Part shown: positions 55,536-63,838 of the stretch, piece by piece
How positions within the stretch are numbered: the first letter of the stretch is position 1
Layout of the letters: every line of letters starts with the position of its first letter
Source: Streptomyces sp. YIM 130001
Lineage (GTDB): Bacteria; Actinomycetota; Actinomycetes; Streptomycetales; Streptomycetaceae
Assembly: GCF_003574445.1 (NCBI RefSeq)
Contig: NZ_KZ984549.1
Location: forward strand, 310,001-374,000
Length of the DNA stretch: 64,000 bases
Direction: 5' to 3'
Notes under the pieces: generated by a model
Seen by the model: only the letters and a program-made list of their open reading frames with translations
Databases searched by the model: none
What the model was told of the DNA's origin: nothing
Position numbers and translations under genes: made by a program

Positions 55536-56234
55536 TCAGGCGTCGGCATCTGTGGCCCCGAGGGCTGTCGTGCAGAAGCCGGCCTCGGCCAGGACGTCGA
55601 CTGCGACTCCGCGGCCGACCTGGGTGATTCCGATCAGCAAGTCGTCGCAGTCGATGCGCTCGGAGCCGCCTTGTTCGGATCGCGCCTCGGCGAAGGCGAT
55701 GGCTTTGCGGGAGTACGGCGTCCAGGCGATCCGCTCGGCGGCTCGGGAGGCGCCCATAGTCAACCGACTTCCCACGGACTTGTGGACCTCTTCGGGCGAG
55801 ACCCCGGATGCCTGGAGGAGGCGCGTGGCGCTGTTTTCTTCTGCGGTGAGGCCGCGCAACAGGTGCTCGGTTCCGATGTAGTTGTTGCGGTGCTGCACCG
55901 CTGCTTGTTTGACGTGGACCATCGCTTGGCGCAGGTCCTCGGTCATCGCCTCGGGGCCGTAACGCTTGTGCGGCACACGGAATCGCTGCTGGACGGCTTG
56001 CCGGGTGACGCCAAGGGCGGTGCCGATCTCGGTCCATGACGAGCCGTGCATCCGACTGTGTTCGACATAGTCCTCGACCAAGTCGTCGGCCAAGGTCTGT
56101 AGTTGGCCTGCGAGTTGGGCGGCGACCCGCAGCAGGGAAAGCCAGTCGGGCTGCTCCTGACCGTCGGGGCGGTGCGCGGTGTCGCATCTCCGGTCGACTT
56201 CCGCGATGAGGTCATCCAGGTCCGGAAGGGTCAT
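55536..56234 (-). CDS. HTH-ClpN fusion protein (Clp N-terminal repeat domain with DNA-binding helix-turn-helix)
   Basis: A 232-residue protein. The N-terminal part ends in a helix-turn-helix (SSWTEIGTALGVTRQAVQQRF, key residues W-T-E-I-G-T-A-L-G-V-T-R-Q-A-V, near residues 67-80). The C-terminal part is a Clp_N repeat pair (AAVQHRNNYIGTEHLLRGLT near 113, then YSRKAIAFAEARSEQGGSERI), the module that adaptor and substrate recognition uses in ClpA/ClpC. It lacks the ATPase domain, so it may be a regulator linked to protein quality control. The ATG at 56234 has no Shine-Dalgarno, and the promoter at 56241-56269 places the transcription start on its A. Confidence 0.88.
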   Translation of the reverse strand: MTLPDLDDLIAEVDRRCDTAHRPDGQEQPDWLSLLRVAAQLAGQLQTLADDLVEDYVEHSRMHGSSWTEIGTALGVTRQAVQQRFRVPHKRYGPEAMTEDLRQAMVHVKQAAVQHRNNYIGTEHLLRGLTAEENSATRLLQASGVSPEEVHKSVGSRLTMGASRAAERIAWTPYSRKAIAFAEARSEQGGSERIDCDDLLIGITQVGRGVAVDVLAEAGFCTTALGATDADA

Positions 56235-56240
56235 AAAGCA

Positions 56241-56275
56241 AGTACGCATTGACAGTTACGGATTGTCAATGCGTA
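56241..56275 (-). promoter_or_regulatory. Promoter of the HTH-ClpN gene overlapping a perfect inverted-repeat operator
   Basis: TACGCATTGACA (56243-56254) and TGTCAATGCGTA (56264-56275) are exact inverted copies with a nine-base spacer. On the minus strand, -35 TTGACA (56264-56269) and -10 CGTACT (56241-56246) are 17 bases apart and lie within or at the edge of this repeat, so a protein bound here would block transcription. The predicted start of transcription is the A of the ATG at 56234. A second TTGACA on the plus strand (56249-56254) is the other arm. Confidence 0.7.
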
Positions 56276-56412
56276 GTTGCCTAAATATCTGATGGCGGTT
56301 GCCGACAGCGACGTGGGGGTGCGATCCGCCTCGGTCGTGGGCGCCACGTCGTCGAGCGCCCGTCGGCTGCCGCAAGCAGTGCCGCGAAGAAGCACACCCC
56401 GGGCACGAAAGG

Positions 56413-57186
56413 TCAGCGGCCGGTCTCCCGGAGTGTCGGGAACTCCCGTACGAGTTCTCCACCCCGGGGCCCGTAGCAGGACAAGCCGACGTTCCAGCCG
56501 AACCCGGTGAGCAGGGAGTGGAGTTCGTCCCACCGCTCCGGGTCGGCCTGTCCGGCGAAGCGGATGAGGTCGGGCCTGGAGAGCGTGCCGAGCCGGGCCC
56601 AGTCGGTGGAGAAGGCGAGCTCGCCGCGGAACTGATCGGACGCGCCCGTCTCCCAGCCCGCCCGGGACAGGGCGGCGGCGAACTCCTCCAGCGAGGGCTT
56701 GCGGACGCCGTCCCGCGCGTCGGCCTCCGGGTACACGGCCCCGTAGACATTGGGGAGCCCGTCCAGCTTCTTTCGAAGCCAATCCGGGACGTTCTCCTCC
56801 GCGCGGGGGAAGTAGGCCAGGTCACGGGCATAGTTCTCGGGCGTGAAGGACGGCGCGTCCGGCTCGTTGTCGTAGTCGTAGCGGACCGAGTACCGCTCCG
56901 GGACCAGCGTGTAGATCAGCGTGAACCAGGTGCCGCCGGTCTCCGTGTACATCCCCACCCGCAACTGCCGGCACAACTTCGTGATGCTCTGCGGGATTCC
57001 CGCCGCGGCGAGGCTGCTACCGTCCTCCGCCACGGCGGCCAGCGAGGCCGACGAACCGCCGACGGCAAGTTCCGACCACCGTAGGGTCGCCTGCGCCCAG
57101 CCGTCGGGGAGACTCTCGCCGAGTACTTGCCCGATCTCGGCGCAGATCTCGGCCTGTTCAGTGGCGTCCAGGGCGCGTCGCGACAC
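56413..57186 (-). CDS. YezG-like (DUF600-type) putative immunity protein
   Basis: A 257-residue cytoplasmic protein. Segments VRYDYDNEPDAPSFTPENYARDLAYFP (key Y-D-Y-D-N-E-P-D and F-T-P-E-N-Y) and PDWLRKKLD resemble YezG immunity proteins, which neutralise nuclease or other toxins of the LXG/polymorphic type. The C-terminal third (GAVYPEADARDG...FGWNVGLSCYG) may be a separate domain. No adjacent polymorphic toxin or T6SS/T7SS gene was found, so it is an orphan. The family assignment is by eye and should be seen as tentative. Confidence 0.6.
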   Translation of the reverse strand: MSRRALDATEQAEICAEIGQVLGESLPDGWAQATLRWSELAVGGSSASLAAVAEDGSSLAAAGIPQSITKLCRQLRVGMYTETGGTWFTLIYTLVPERYSVRYDYDNEPDAPSFTPENYARDLAYFPRAEENVPDWLRKKLDGLPNVYGAVYPEADARDGVRKPSLEEFAAALSRAGWETGASDQFRGELAFSTDWARLGTLSRPDLIRFAGQADPERWDELHSLLTGFGWNVGLSCYGPRGGELVREFPTLRETGR

Positions 57187-57508
57187 TTCGTCACCTTTCT
57201 GGTGAGGGATGGGGTGTTTCCTGGTCGGACGCTTCGAAGGAACCGTCCGGTTGCGGCTGTGACCGCGGGCGCGTGCAGGGCGCAGACCGAGAGGGACAGC
57301 CTGAGGGACACGTGGGTCGAGGCTCTCCTGCCGGCCGGCCTCGGTCAGCCCTGCGCTCTCCCCCGCTGCCGCTCACAGATCGTTCCCGAGCGCAGATCGT
57401 TCCCGAGCGCAGATCGTTTCCGAGCGCCGGTGCCGAGCGCGCGTACCTGTCGGCACGGTGCGCTCGGCGCCGAGGCGGCCACTTCCAGGACGGCGGCCAC
57501 GTGCGTCT
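57187..57508. other. 320-base interval with short tandem repeat
   Basis: Between the YezG-like gene and the methyltransferase gene. No gene recognised. Its distinctive feature is the triple 17-bp repeat at 57376-57426. Confidence 0.5.
57376..57426. repeat. Three tandem copies of a 17-bp unit
   Basis: The unit CAGATCGTTCCCGAGCG occurs at 57376-57392 and 57393-57409 exactly, and at 57410-57426 with one base changed. It lies 80 bases beyond the stop codon of the methyltransferase gene and 190 bases upstream of the YezG-like gene. It could be an iteron-like binding array or a strain-variable repeat. Confidence 0.9.
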
Positions 57509-58123
57509 TCAGGCGTCAGGCGCCCGATGGACACTGACGGCATACCCGCCGCCTTCGTAACGGTGGGCATCCCACGTCGCAAAGCGGTCGACGAGGGTGA
57601 GTCCGGCCTCGGCGCAGTACGCGTCGTAGTCCGACAGGGTGATCGTGGGCGGCACAGGCAGGTGGTCTGCATCCAGACCGAATCCCGCGACCAGGAGGCC
57701 GCCGGGCCGCAGGGCCGCGGCAAGACGGGCGACCGTCGCGGCCTCCGTACCTGCGGCGAGAAGCGGGAAGATGTTGCCGGCGGCCACGGCGAGGTCGAAG
57801 TCCGCGCCACCATCGAGTCCGGCCGGGTCGAACGTGGCCAGATCGGCCTGGATCCAAGGCAGTTCCGGCGCTTGCCTACGGGCCACCGCGAGCATGGACG
57901 CGTCGAGGTCGACCCCCACACAGTCGTACCCGAGCTCCGCCAACCGGATCATGACTCTGCCGGTCCCGCATCCGGCGTCCAGCACCCGTGCCCCGGGGGG
58001 TGCCAGCGCGGCACACAGGCGTGCTTCACCGTGCACGTCCTTTCCGCTGTCCGCCAGCGCCGCGAACCGGGCGGCATATCCCTCTCCGGACGTTCCGCCG
58101 GTCAGCTCTTCCCAACGACTCAT
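57509..58123 (-). CDS. Class I SAM-dependent methyltransferase
   Basis: A 204-residue enzyme with SAM motif I VLDAGCGTGRVMIRLAELG near residue 46, the acidic VGVDLDASML near 70, and DLAVAAGNIFPLL near 107. The rest of the family fold follows, ending in G-G-Y-A-V-S-V. Substrate unknown. The ATG at 58123 is set by the family length; a Shine-Dalgarno is not evident and a TAGCCT box lies about 12 bases upstream, so the transcript may be leaderless. Confidence 0.87.
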   Translation of the reverse strand: MSRWEELTGGTSGEGYAARFAALADSGKDVHGEARLCAALAPPGARVLDAGCGTGRVMIRLAELGYDCVGVDLDASMLAVARRQAPELPWIQADLATFDPAGLDGGADFDLAVAAGNIFPLLAAGTEAATVARLAAALRPGGLLVAGFGLDADHLPVPPTITLSDYDAYCAEAGLTLVDRFATWDAHRYEGGGYAVSVHRAPDA

Positions 58124-58378
58124 GCCGGACAGGCTAGGTGAACAGTGCGGACGCTTGCCCCCACCCCCGACCGACCGAGCGCGCCCTCGCCGAACGCGCG
58201 CCGTAAGCTCACGTCGTCGGCTGCAATGCGCCGGAGCAGCGAAGCGCTGTGCGGCGGGCCGTGTGGGGTTGCTCTCCTCGAACGGGTCTCCCGATGGCCC
58301 CACCTCCGACCGCCGGATGGACCGATGGCCGCCCGCCGTCGGCGTTCCGGGGTGAGGTTTCGGTCCGCTCACGGGCAC

Positions 58379-59110
58379 TCAGCGCTGAAGGGCTTCGGTG
58401 CGGGCCACGTAAACCGTGTTGGTCGAAGTGCCGCCCTGCAGCGGGTTGTCGAAATCGACGACGTGGGCCGACGCTGTGTCGAAGACCTGCGTGAGTACGG
58501 CGGTGAAGTGCTCGTCCGGCGGGTCGTTCGACCAGAGGGCGAAGACGCCTCCCGGGGTCAGCTGCCGGGCGAGGACGCGCAACCCTTCGGGACGGTAGAG
58601 GGCTGTGTGGCTGGGATGCAGGACGTGGCGGGGTGAGTGGTCCACGTCGAGGAGGATGGCGTCGAAGCGACGGGCTGGATCGTGCGGATCCAGCCCGATC
58701 CCTTCCCGGCCGGCCAGGGCGAAGAAGTCGCCCTGGACCAAGCGGCACCGGGGGTCGGACGTCAGAGTCGGGCCCAGCGGCACGTATCCCTGCTCATGCC
58801 ATTCGATCACCTCTCCCAGCGCCTCGATCACGGTCAGCGAACGTACCCGCGGGTCCTCCAGCGCGGCCCGCGCGGTGTAGCCGAGACCGAGGCCGCCCAC
58901 GACGACATCGAACTCGCCGTCACCCAGCGGTGCGAGGCCGAGTCGGGTGAGTGCGATCTCGCCCTCGGTGAAGAGGCTGGACATCAAGAACTCGTCGCCG
59001 AGTTTCACCTCATGGATATCGGCGCCCGTCGCCGGATCACGTCGCCGGCGCAGGCTGATGTCTCCCATCGGGGTGGGGCGCCAGTCGATCTCCTCGAAAC
59101 GCGCGCTCAA
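58379..59110 (-). CDS. Spermidine synthase-like (polyamine aminopropyltransferase-fold) protein
   Basis: A 243-residue Rossmann-fold protein with VVVGGLGLGYTARAALEDP near residue 75, LTVIEALGEVIEWHE near 96 and DAILLDVDHSPRHVL near 145. These match the SAM-type motif and D-D-V-D region of spermidine synthase relatives, although key polyamine-binding residues are not clear. It starts at TTG 59110, with AAAGGGAA seven bases upstream. Related actinobacterial proteins are annotated as spermidine-synthase-like, function unproved. Confidence 0.75.
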   Translation of the reverse strand: MSARFEEIDWRPTPMGDISLRRRRDPATGADIHEVKLGDEFLMSSLFTEGEIALTRLGLAPLGDGEFDVVVGGLGLGYTARAALEDPRVRSLTVIEALGEVIEWHEQGYVPLGPTLTSDPRCRLVQGDFFALAGREGIGLDPHDPARRFDAILLDVDHSPRHVLHPSHTALYRPEGLRVLARQLTPGGVFALWSNDPPDEHFTAVLTQVFDTASAHVVDFDNPLQGGTSTNTVYVARTEALQR

Positions 59111-59711
59111 GCCGGTTCCCTTTTCCTGTGAGGTGAGTGAACGGTCATGCGTCGATGACGACCTGGATGATCGGCGGACGACGACGGTACGTACCGTACG
59201 CCCGGTTCGCCACTGCCCGCCGGTCAGATCCGAGAGACTCCCTCGGCCCTGGCCTCGCCCGGTCGGGCAACTCCTGTCCGCGGAAGGGTGCGAGGGCCCA
59301 CGAGAAGCACGCACCGCTTAGGGACATACGTGCCAAAGAGTCCGTCGCCGCGAATGGCGCCGCCTTCCGACACTTCGGCCCCGCGCGTTTCCCGCTTGTC
59401 CGAACTGCTCGGCTTCCGCGCGGGCCGAAGCCGAGTGGGGGATGTGTGGGGCGGAGCCGCGCCGAGCGGCGGTGCTCTCCGCAGGGCAGCGGCGGGCGCT
59501 GCGGGTGAGGGCCACACCGGGCGTGGCCTCGGCGACGTCATCGACGCGGAAATGGGCGCGCCTGTCGCTGCTCGGCTCCGCCGCGTCCCTGGCCCCGTAC
59601 CGCAGTCACCGCGTACCGCTGCCGCCGCCGCTGCCGCTGAGGTTGCGCAGCCGGAGGGCCCCGTCCGTCACCTCGCGAGACGGCCCCGGCTCCGGCCGGC
59701 CCCAGGGGCCC
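59111..59711. other. 600-base gene-poor interval
   Basis: Between the spermidine-synthase-like gene and the end of the FAD oxidase gene. Open frames on both strands are short and compositionally Arg/Ala/Pro-rich, as expected for non-coding high-GC sequence. No RNA gene or repeat seen. Confidence 0.5.
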
Positions 59712-60896
59712 TTACTGCGCCGCTGGGAAGTGCAGCGTCGCGAACTTGGGGAAATCCGCGACAGTCTTGCCCACGAGCCGATCAGGGGCATAGCCGCGGA
59801 GCAACGGTGAGCGCGTGCCCTCCAGCAGTTCGGTGCTGACGAGCCTCCCCAGCAGCGGGGCCAGCGTGATGCCGCTGTGGGTGGCCACCAGGTAGACCCG
59901 CGCGGCATCAGTGACGAATCCGACCGCGGGTAGCCCGTCAGCAGGCCGCGCGCGCTGACCGACCGCGATCCGCTCGATACGAGCCCCCGCGGTGTTGTCG
60001 AAGAGGCGGTGGAGCCGCGCCAGCATCTCCTGGCCGATCAGCGCTGTGGTGTCGGCCTGGTACGCGGGGTCTGCACGGTGGTCCAGGTCCGGGGTCTGGA
60101 GCAGCAGTCGGCCGCCTCCGTCGGGCCGGACGTTCAGCTCGGGTGTGATGAGGTTGGAACTCAACTGCACGTACTGAGGGTCGGTGTAACCGAGGAACCC
60201 GCAGGCGAACTTGTTGGGCTGGTCCGGATCGATCATGGCGAACTGCTTGCCGAGCGTCTTCATCATCGATTCGCTCCACCGGCCGACGGCGCTGACCACG
60301 CAGTCGCCCCGCCAAGTTTCTTCGGTGCTCAGTTGCAGGGTGACACCACTACCGTCTTCGATGACGTCCAGGACGTCGACGGGCGCATGCAACTCAGTCC
60401 CGTTGGCTTTGGCCTCGGACCACAACCGCGCGAGCAGAACACTCGGGGCGACGTATCCCTCACTCGGGAAATGCACGATCTCCGAGGAGCGTGGATGAAT
60501 GCGCAGTTCGGGGATCCGAGCCCTCAACTCGTCGGTTGTGGCCTTCCGGACGGGATAGCCGGCGTCGGTCAGTCGCTGGACGCGCGCCTGTAGCCGCTCG
60601 GCGACCTCCGGCTTGGTCGTCCATTCATAAGTGCCGGTCTGCATGTACCACTGTGCCTCGGAGGACGACGTGTGCTGCAGCTCCTCGTGCTCCCGCATGC
60701 CGGCCAGGTTCAAGTCGTGGTAGGACTCAGGGGACTTGCCGTTCGAGTTCACCCAGGCGAACGTGCCCGAGCTGGTGCCTGATCCGATCCGGTCACGCTC
60801 GAAGATCGTTACCTGAGCGCCGGCCAGCGACAGGGATCGAGCGATGGACAGTCCGATGACACCCGCCCCGATGACGGCGATCGACGGTCGTTTCAC
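59712..60896 (-). CDS. FAD-dependent oxidoreductase, D-amino-acid oxidase (DAO) family
   Basis: A 394-residue flavoprotein. N-terminal FAD motif is IAVIGAGVIGLSIARSLSLAG near residues 6-24 (GxGxxG), then GSGTSSGTFAWVNSNGKSPESY (key G-T-S-S-G and N-S-N-G). The C-terminus has LVATHSGITLAPLLG near 346. The family oxidises amines or amino acids, giving H2O2 or reducing a partner. It is the last gene of the amino-acid importer operon (59 bases after the C-S lyase gene), which suggests that it acts on the imported amino acid or its product. Confidence 0.9.
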   Translation of the reverse strand: MKRPSIAVIGAGVIGLSIARSLSLAGAQVTIFERDRIGSGTSSGTFAWVNSNGKSPESYHDLNLAGMREHEELQHTSSSEAQWYMQTGTYEWTTKPEVAERLQARVQRLTDAGYPVRKATTDELRARIPELRIHPRSSEIVHFPSEGYVAPSVLLARLWSEAKANGTELHAPVDVLDVIEDGSGVTLQLSTEETWRGDCVVSAVGRWSESMMKTLGKQFAMIDPDQPNKFACGFLGYTDPQYVQLSSNLITPELNVRPDGGGRLLLQTPDLDHRADPAYQADTTALIGQEMLARLHRLFDNTAGARIERIAVGQRARPADGLPAVGFVTDAARVYLVATHSGITLAPLLGRLVSTELLEGTRSPLLRGYAPDRLVGKTVADFPKFATLHFPAAQ

Positions 60897-60955
60897 AGTG
60901 AGCTCGCTTTCTAGGTGTGCGCGTGCACGAAGTGCCGGTGACGCGTGACGGTCGG

Positions 60956-62137
60956 TCAGGGAGCAGCGAGAGACGTGCCCATCGCGGTGAGCATCTGCTC
61001 CAGAATGTGGGCCGGGGTTGCGAAGTTGAGTCGCACGAAGCCTTCCCCGGCGACTCCGCAGAGCTGGCCGTCGGCGACCGAGACCCCGGCCCGCTCAAGG
61101 AAGTGAGCACCCGGGCTCGAGTCCAGGTCGAGCGCACGGCAGTCGAACCAAGCCAGGTACGTACCGGACGGTGCAGACCAGCGCACGCCGGGGAGGTACC
61201 TGTCGACCAGATCGCCGAGCAGCTCACGGTTGCTCTCGAGGTAGCACATGACCTCCGCCAACCACGGCGCCCCGCCCCGGTACGCGGCGATGGTCGCCTC
61301 TGCGCCCAGGTTCGACGCCCCGCGCGAGGCGCTGTGACGGACTTGCTGCCACGCGGCCCGGTCCTCGCTGCCGAGGATCAGCTGTGCGCACTTGAGGCCC
61401 GGGATGTTCCATGCCTTGGACGCTGAGGTGGCCGTGATCGTATGCCGATCGGTGTGTTCACCGAGCGGGGCGTAACACTGGTGGCCGGCGCCCGGGTAGA
61501 TCAGGGGTGCGTGGATCTCGTCGGCGAAGACGCGCGCCCCGTAGCGGTCCACGACCTCGGCGAGTGAGCGTAGTTCGGCCTCTTCGTACACCTTGCCGAT
61601 CGGGTTCTGCGGGTTGCACAGCACCACCAGTCCGGCGCCGGCAGCGAGCGCTTCGGCGATGGCCTCCAGGTCGAGTTTCCACGTGCCCTCGTCCTCCCGG
61701 AGAGCCACCTGGATCACGGGACGGTGCAGCCGGGCCGGAACCGTCAGGAAGGGCATGTAGGCCGGAGTCAGCACCACGACGGGTGATCCCGGCGGCGTGA
61801 ACCGTTCGATGACGGTTTCCAGTCCCACGATGACGTCGCCCACGGCGCGCACCCGTCCGGGGTCGACGTCCCAGCCGTACGAGGTCTGCTGGTACTGCGC
61901 GGTCGCCCGATTCAGCTGATCGGCCAGCTCCGGTGGGAAGTAGCCGAAGTCGCCTCGCCGGCCGGCCTCCACCAGCGCGGTGGTGATCGGTTCGGCCAGA
62001 CCGAAGTCCATCTCCGCAACAGAAGCACCGAGTGCGCCGGGGACGCGGCACCACTTGGCGCTGCCGCGGCGTGCGAGTTCCCGGGGCGTGAGCATGGCCA
62101 GCCGGTCCCGGTCCAACAGGCCGGTTGTCCCCGCCAT
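60956..62137 (-). CDS. MalY/PatB-type PLP C-S lyase (aminotransferase class I fold)
   Basis: A 393-residue fold-type-I PLP enzyme. It has CNPQNPIGKVY near 174-184, DEIHAPLIYPG near 207, and PLP Lys241 in TATSASKAWNIPGLK. The sequence features W-C-R...AEMDFG...P-I at the N-terminus, and ADEIHA with Asp, are typical of cystathionine beta-lyase/MalY enzymes. It would split a C-S bond of cystathionine or S-substituted cysteine, giving pyruvate, ammonia and a thiol. Its start overlaps the stop of the importer ATPase gene (TGATG), so it is probably dedicated to the imported substrate. Confidence 0.9.
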   Translation of the reverse strand: MAGTTGLLDRDRLAMLTPRELARRGSAKWCRVPGALGASVAEMDFGLAEPITTALVEAGRRGDFGYFPPELADQLNRATAQYQQTSYGWDVDPGRVRAVGDVIVGLETVIERFTPPGSPVVVLTPAYMPFLTVPARLHRPVIQVALREDEGTWKLDLEAIAEALAAGAGLVVLCNPQNPIGKVYEEAELRSLAEVVDRYGARVFADEIHAPLIYPGAGHQCYAPLGEHTDRHTITATSASKAWNIPGLKCAQLILGSEDRAAWQQVRHSASRGASNLGAEATIAAYRGGAPWLAEVMCYLESNRELLGDLVDRYLPGVRWSAPSGTYLAWFDCRALDLDSSPGAHFLERAGVSVADGQLCGVAGEGFVRLNFATPAHILEQMLTAMGTSLAAP

Positions 62138-62907
62138 CAGCGGCTCACACTCGTGAAGAAGCTCCGTGCCCGCTCGGTGGTGGGGTTGAGGAGAATGTCC
62201 TCCGGCGGTCCGGACTCGATGATCTTCCCGTCGTCCATCATCACGATCTCGTCCGCGATGTCGCGGGCGAAAGCGAGTTCATGGGTCACGATCAGCATCG
62301 TGAAGCCCTCCATGGCCAGTTCCTTGATGACTGCGAGCACCTCGGCCACGAGTTCGGCGTCGAGAGCACTCGTGGGTTCGTCGAACAGCAGCACACTCGG
62401 TTTCATCGCCAACGCCCGGGCGATGGCGACCCTCTGCTGCTGGCCTCCGGAGAGTTCGGCGGGATAGTGGTCGGCTCTGTCGGCCAGCCCCACTCGAGCG
62501 AGCAGCTCGCGTGCCTGCTGCTGTGCCTCGGCGCGGTCGAGGTTCAGGACTTCGACCGGCCCCAGCGCGATGTTCTGCGTGGCGGTCATCTGGGGGATGA
62601 GGTTGAAACTCTGGAACACCATGCCGAAGTTGACCGCCTGACGACGTGCCTCCTTCTTCGGCACAGGGCGACGGTGATCCCCGCTGCGAGTGAAGCCGAG
62701 CATCTCGCCACGAAGGTAGACCGCTCCGCCGTCCGGCCTCTCGAGCAGATTGACGGTACGTAGCAGCGTGCTCTTTCCCGACCCCGAGGGGCCGACGAGA
62801 CAGGTCACGGTCCCGGTCCGCAGGGTGAGACTCACGCCGTCGAGCGCGACGAAATCACCGAACTTCTTCTCCACCTTGTGCAATCGCAGCAGCGGTTGCT
62901 CAGTCAT
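62137..62907 (-). CDS. Polar amino-acid ABC transporter ATPase
   Basis: A 256-residue ATPase of the GlnQ/HisP type with Walker A GPSGSGKST at 39-47, signature LSGGQQQRVAIARAL near 155 and Walker B LLFDEPTSALD near 177. The start ATG at 62907 overlaps the end of the permease gene by eight bases. It powers the permease at 62900 and the solute-binding protein at the right edge of the window. Confidence 0.93.
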   Translation of the reverse strand: MTEQPLLRLHKVEKKFGDFVALDGVSLTLRTGTVTCLVGPSGSGKSTLLRTVNLLERPDGGAVYLRGEMLGFTRSGDHRRPVPKKEARRQAVNFGMVFQSFNLIPQMTATQNIALGPVEVLNLDRAEAQQQARELLARVGLADRADHYPAELSGGQQQRVAIARALAMKPSVLLFDEPTSALDAELVAEVLAVIKELAMEGFTMLIVTHELAFARDIADEIVMMDDGKIIESGPPEDILLNPTTERARSFFTSVSR

Positions 62908-63838
62908 GCCGCTCCTCCTGTCCAACGGCGTCCACGGTCCTGGTGGTCTTGACCACCCGCCGGTTGAAGCCACGGCCGAACCGCTTCTCCAAGCGCGACT
63001 GGCCGAGCATCGCCAGACTGGTGAGGACGAGGTACCAGATGACCGCCACCGTGAGCATCGGGATGGTCTTGAAGTTCTGCGAGTACACGAGCTGCACGGT
63101 GGTGAGCAGTTCCACGTACCCGATCACCGACACGAGCGAGGTGTTCTTGAACATCGTCACCACCTCGTTGGCCAGCGACGGTGTGATCACACGGATGATT
63201 TGCGGCCCCACGACTTTGGTGTAGGTCTGCCACGCGGAGAGTCCCAGCGAGTGCGAGGCCTCGAACTGGCCCTGGTGAACGGAGAGAACACCACCGCGGA
63301 AGATCTCGGCGGAGTAGGCACCGAGATAGGCGGAGAGCCCGATGACAGCAGCCGAGAACTGCGAGATCACCTGATTCGTCGGTACCTCGAAGAACGGGTC
63401 CGCGAACGGCAGGCCCAGGCTGAGCGTCGGCATCAGGGCGGCGAGGAAGTAGACGAACAGGATGAGCACGAGGCCTGGTGTCGCCCGGATGATCCATACG
63501 TACGCGGCGGCCATCGCACGGAACACGGCGAACTGCGACAGACGGAGCGCGGCAACGATCAGGCCGACAATCAGTCCGACGGCCGTGGACACGAGGGTGA
63601 TGAGGATGGTGTTCAGCAGCCCGGACACCACGCGTCGGCTGAACAGCCAGGAACCGATCGTCGGCCAGTCCCAGTGCGGATTGAGGACGATGAACCGGAA
63701 GGCAAGGACGAGCACGGTGATGCCCAACGCGTAACTCAGCCAGTGCGCGAGCCGCTTCGGGTCGCGGATCGGCATGCTGTGCGGGGCAGGCTCCTCGCCG
63801 GCGACGGTGCCGGTTTCGAGAGTCTCATGCGTGGTCAT
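62900..63838 (-). CDS. Polar amino-acid ABC transporter permease (HisM/GlnP type)
   Basis: A 312-residue membrane protein with an extended cytoplasmic N-terminus (residues 1-28) and several membrane helices. The C-terminal EAA loop lies in QGQFEASHSLGLSAWQTYTKVVGPQ (key E-A-S-H-S-L-G), near residue 215. The earlier SGLLNTILITLVSTAVGL is the typical first transmembrane block. Its ATG overlaps the end of the upstream solute-binding gene by 14 bases. It transports a polar or sulfur amino acid whose identity the neighbouring C-S lyase suggests. Confidence 0.9.
   Translation of the reverse strand: MTTHETLETGTVAGEEPAPHSMPIRDPKRLAHWLSYALGITVLVLAFRFIVLNPHWDWPTIGSWLFSRRVVSGLLNTILITLVSTAVGLIVGLIVAALRLSQFAVFRAMAAAYVWIIRATPGLVLILFVYFLAALMPTLSLGLPFADPFFEVPTNQVISQFSAAVIGLSAYLGAYSAEIFRGGVLSVHQGQFEASHSLGLSAWQTYTKVVGPQIIRVITPSLANEVVTMFKNTSLVSVIGYVELLTTVQLVYSQNFKTIPMLTVAVIWYLVLTSLAMLGQSRLEKRFGRGFNRRVVKTTRTVDAVGQEERHD

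Noticed and set aside
55289..55627. 112-codon rightward open frame before the HTH-ClpN gene
   Set aside because: It runs over the end of that gene on the other strand, lacks a ribosome-binding sequence and shows no domain.
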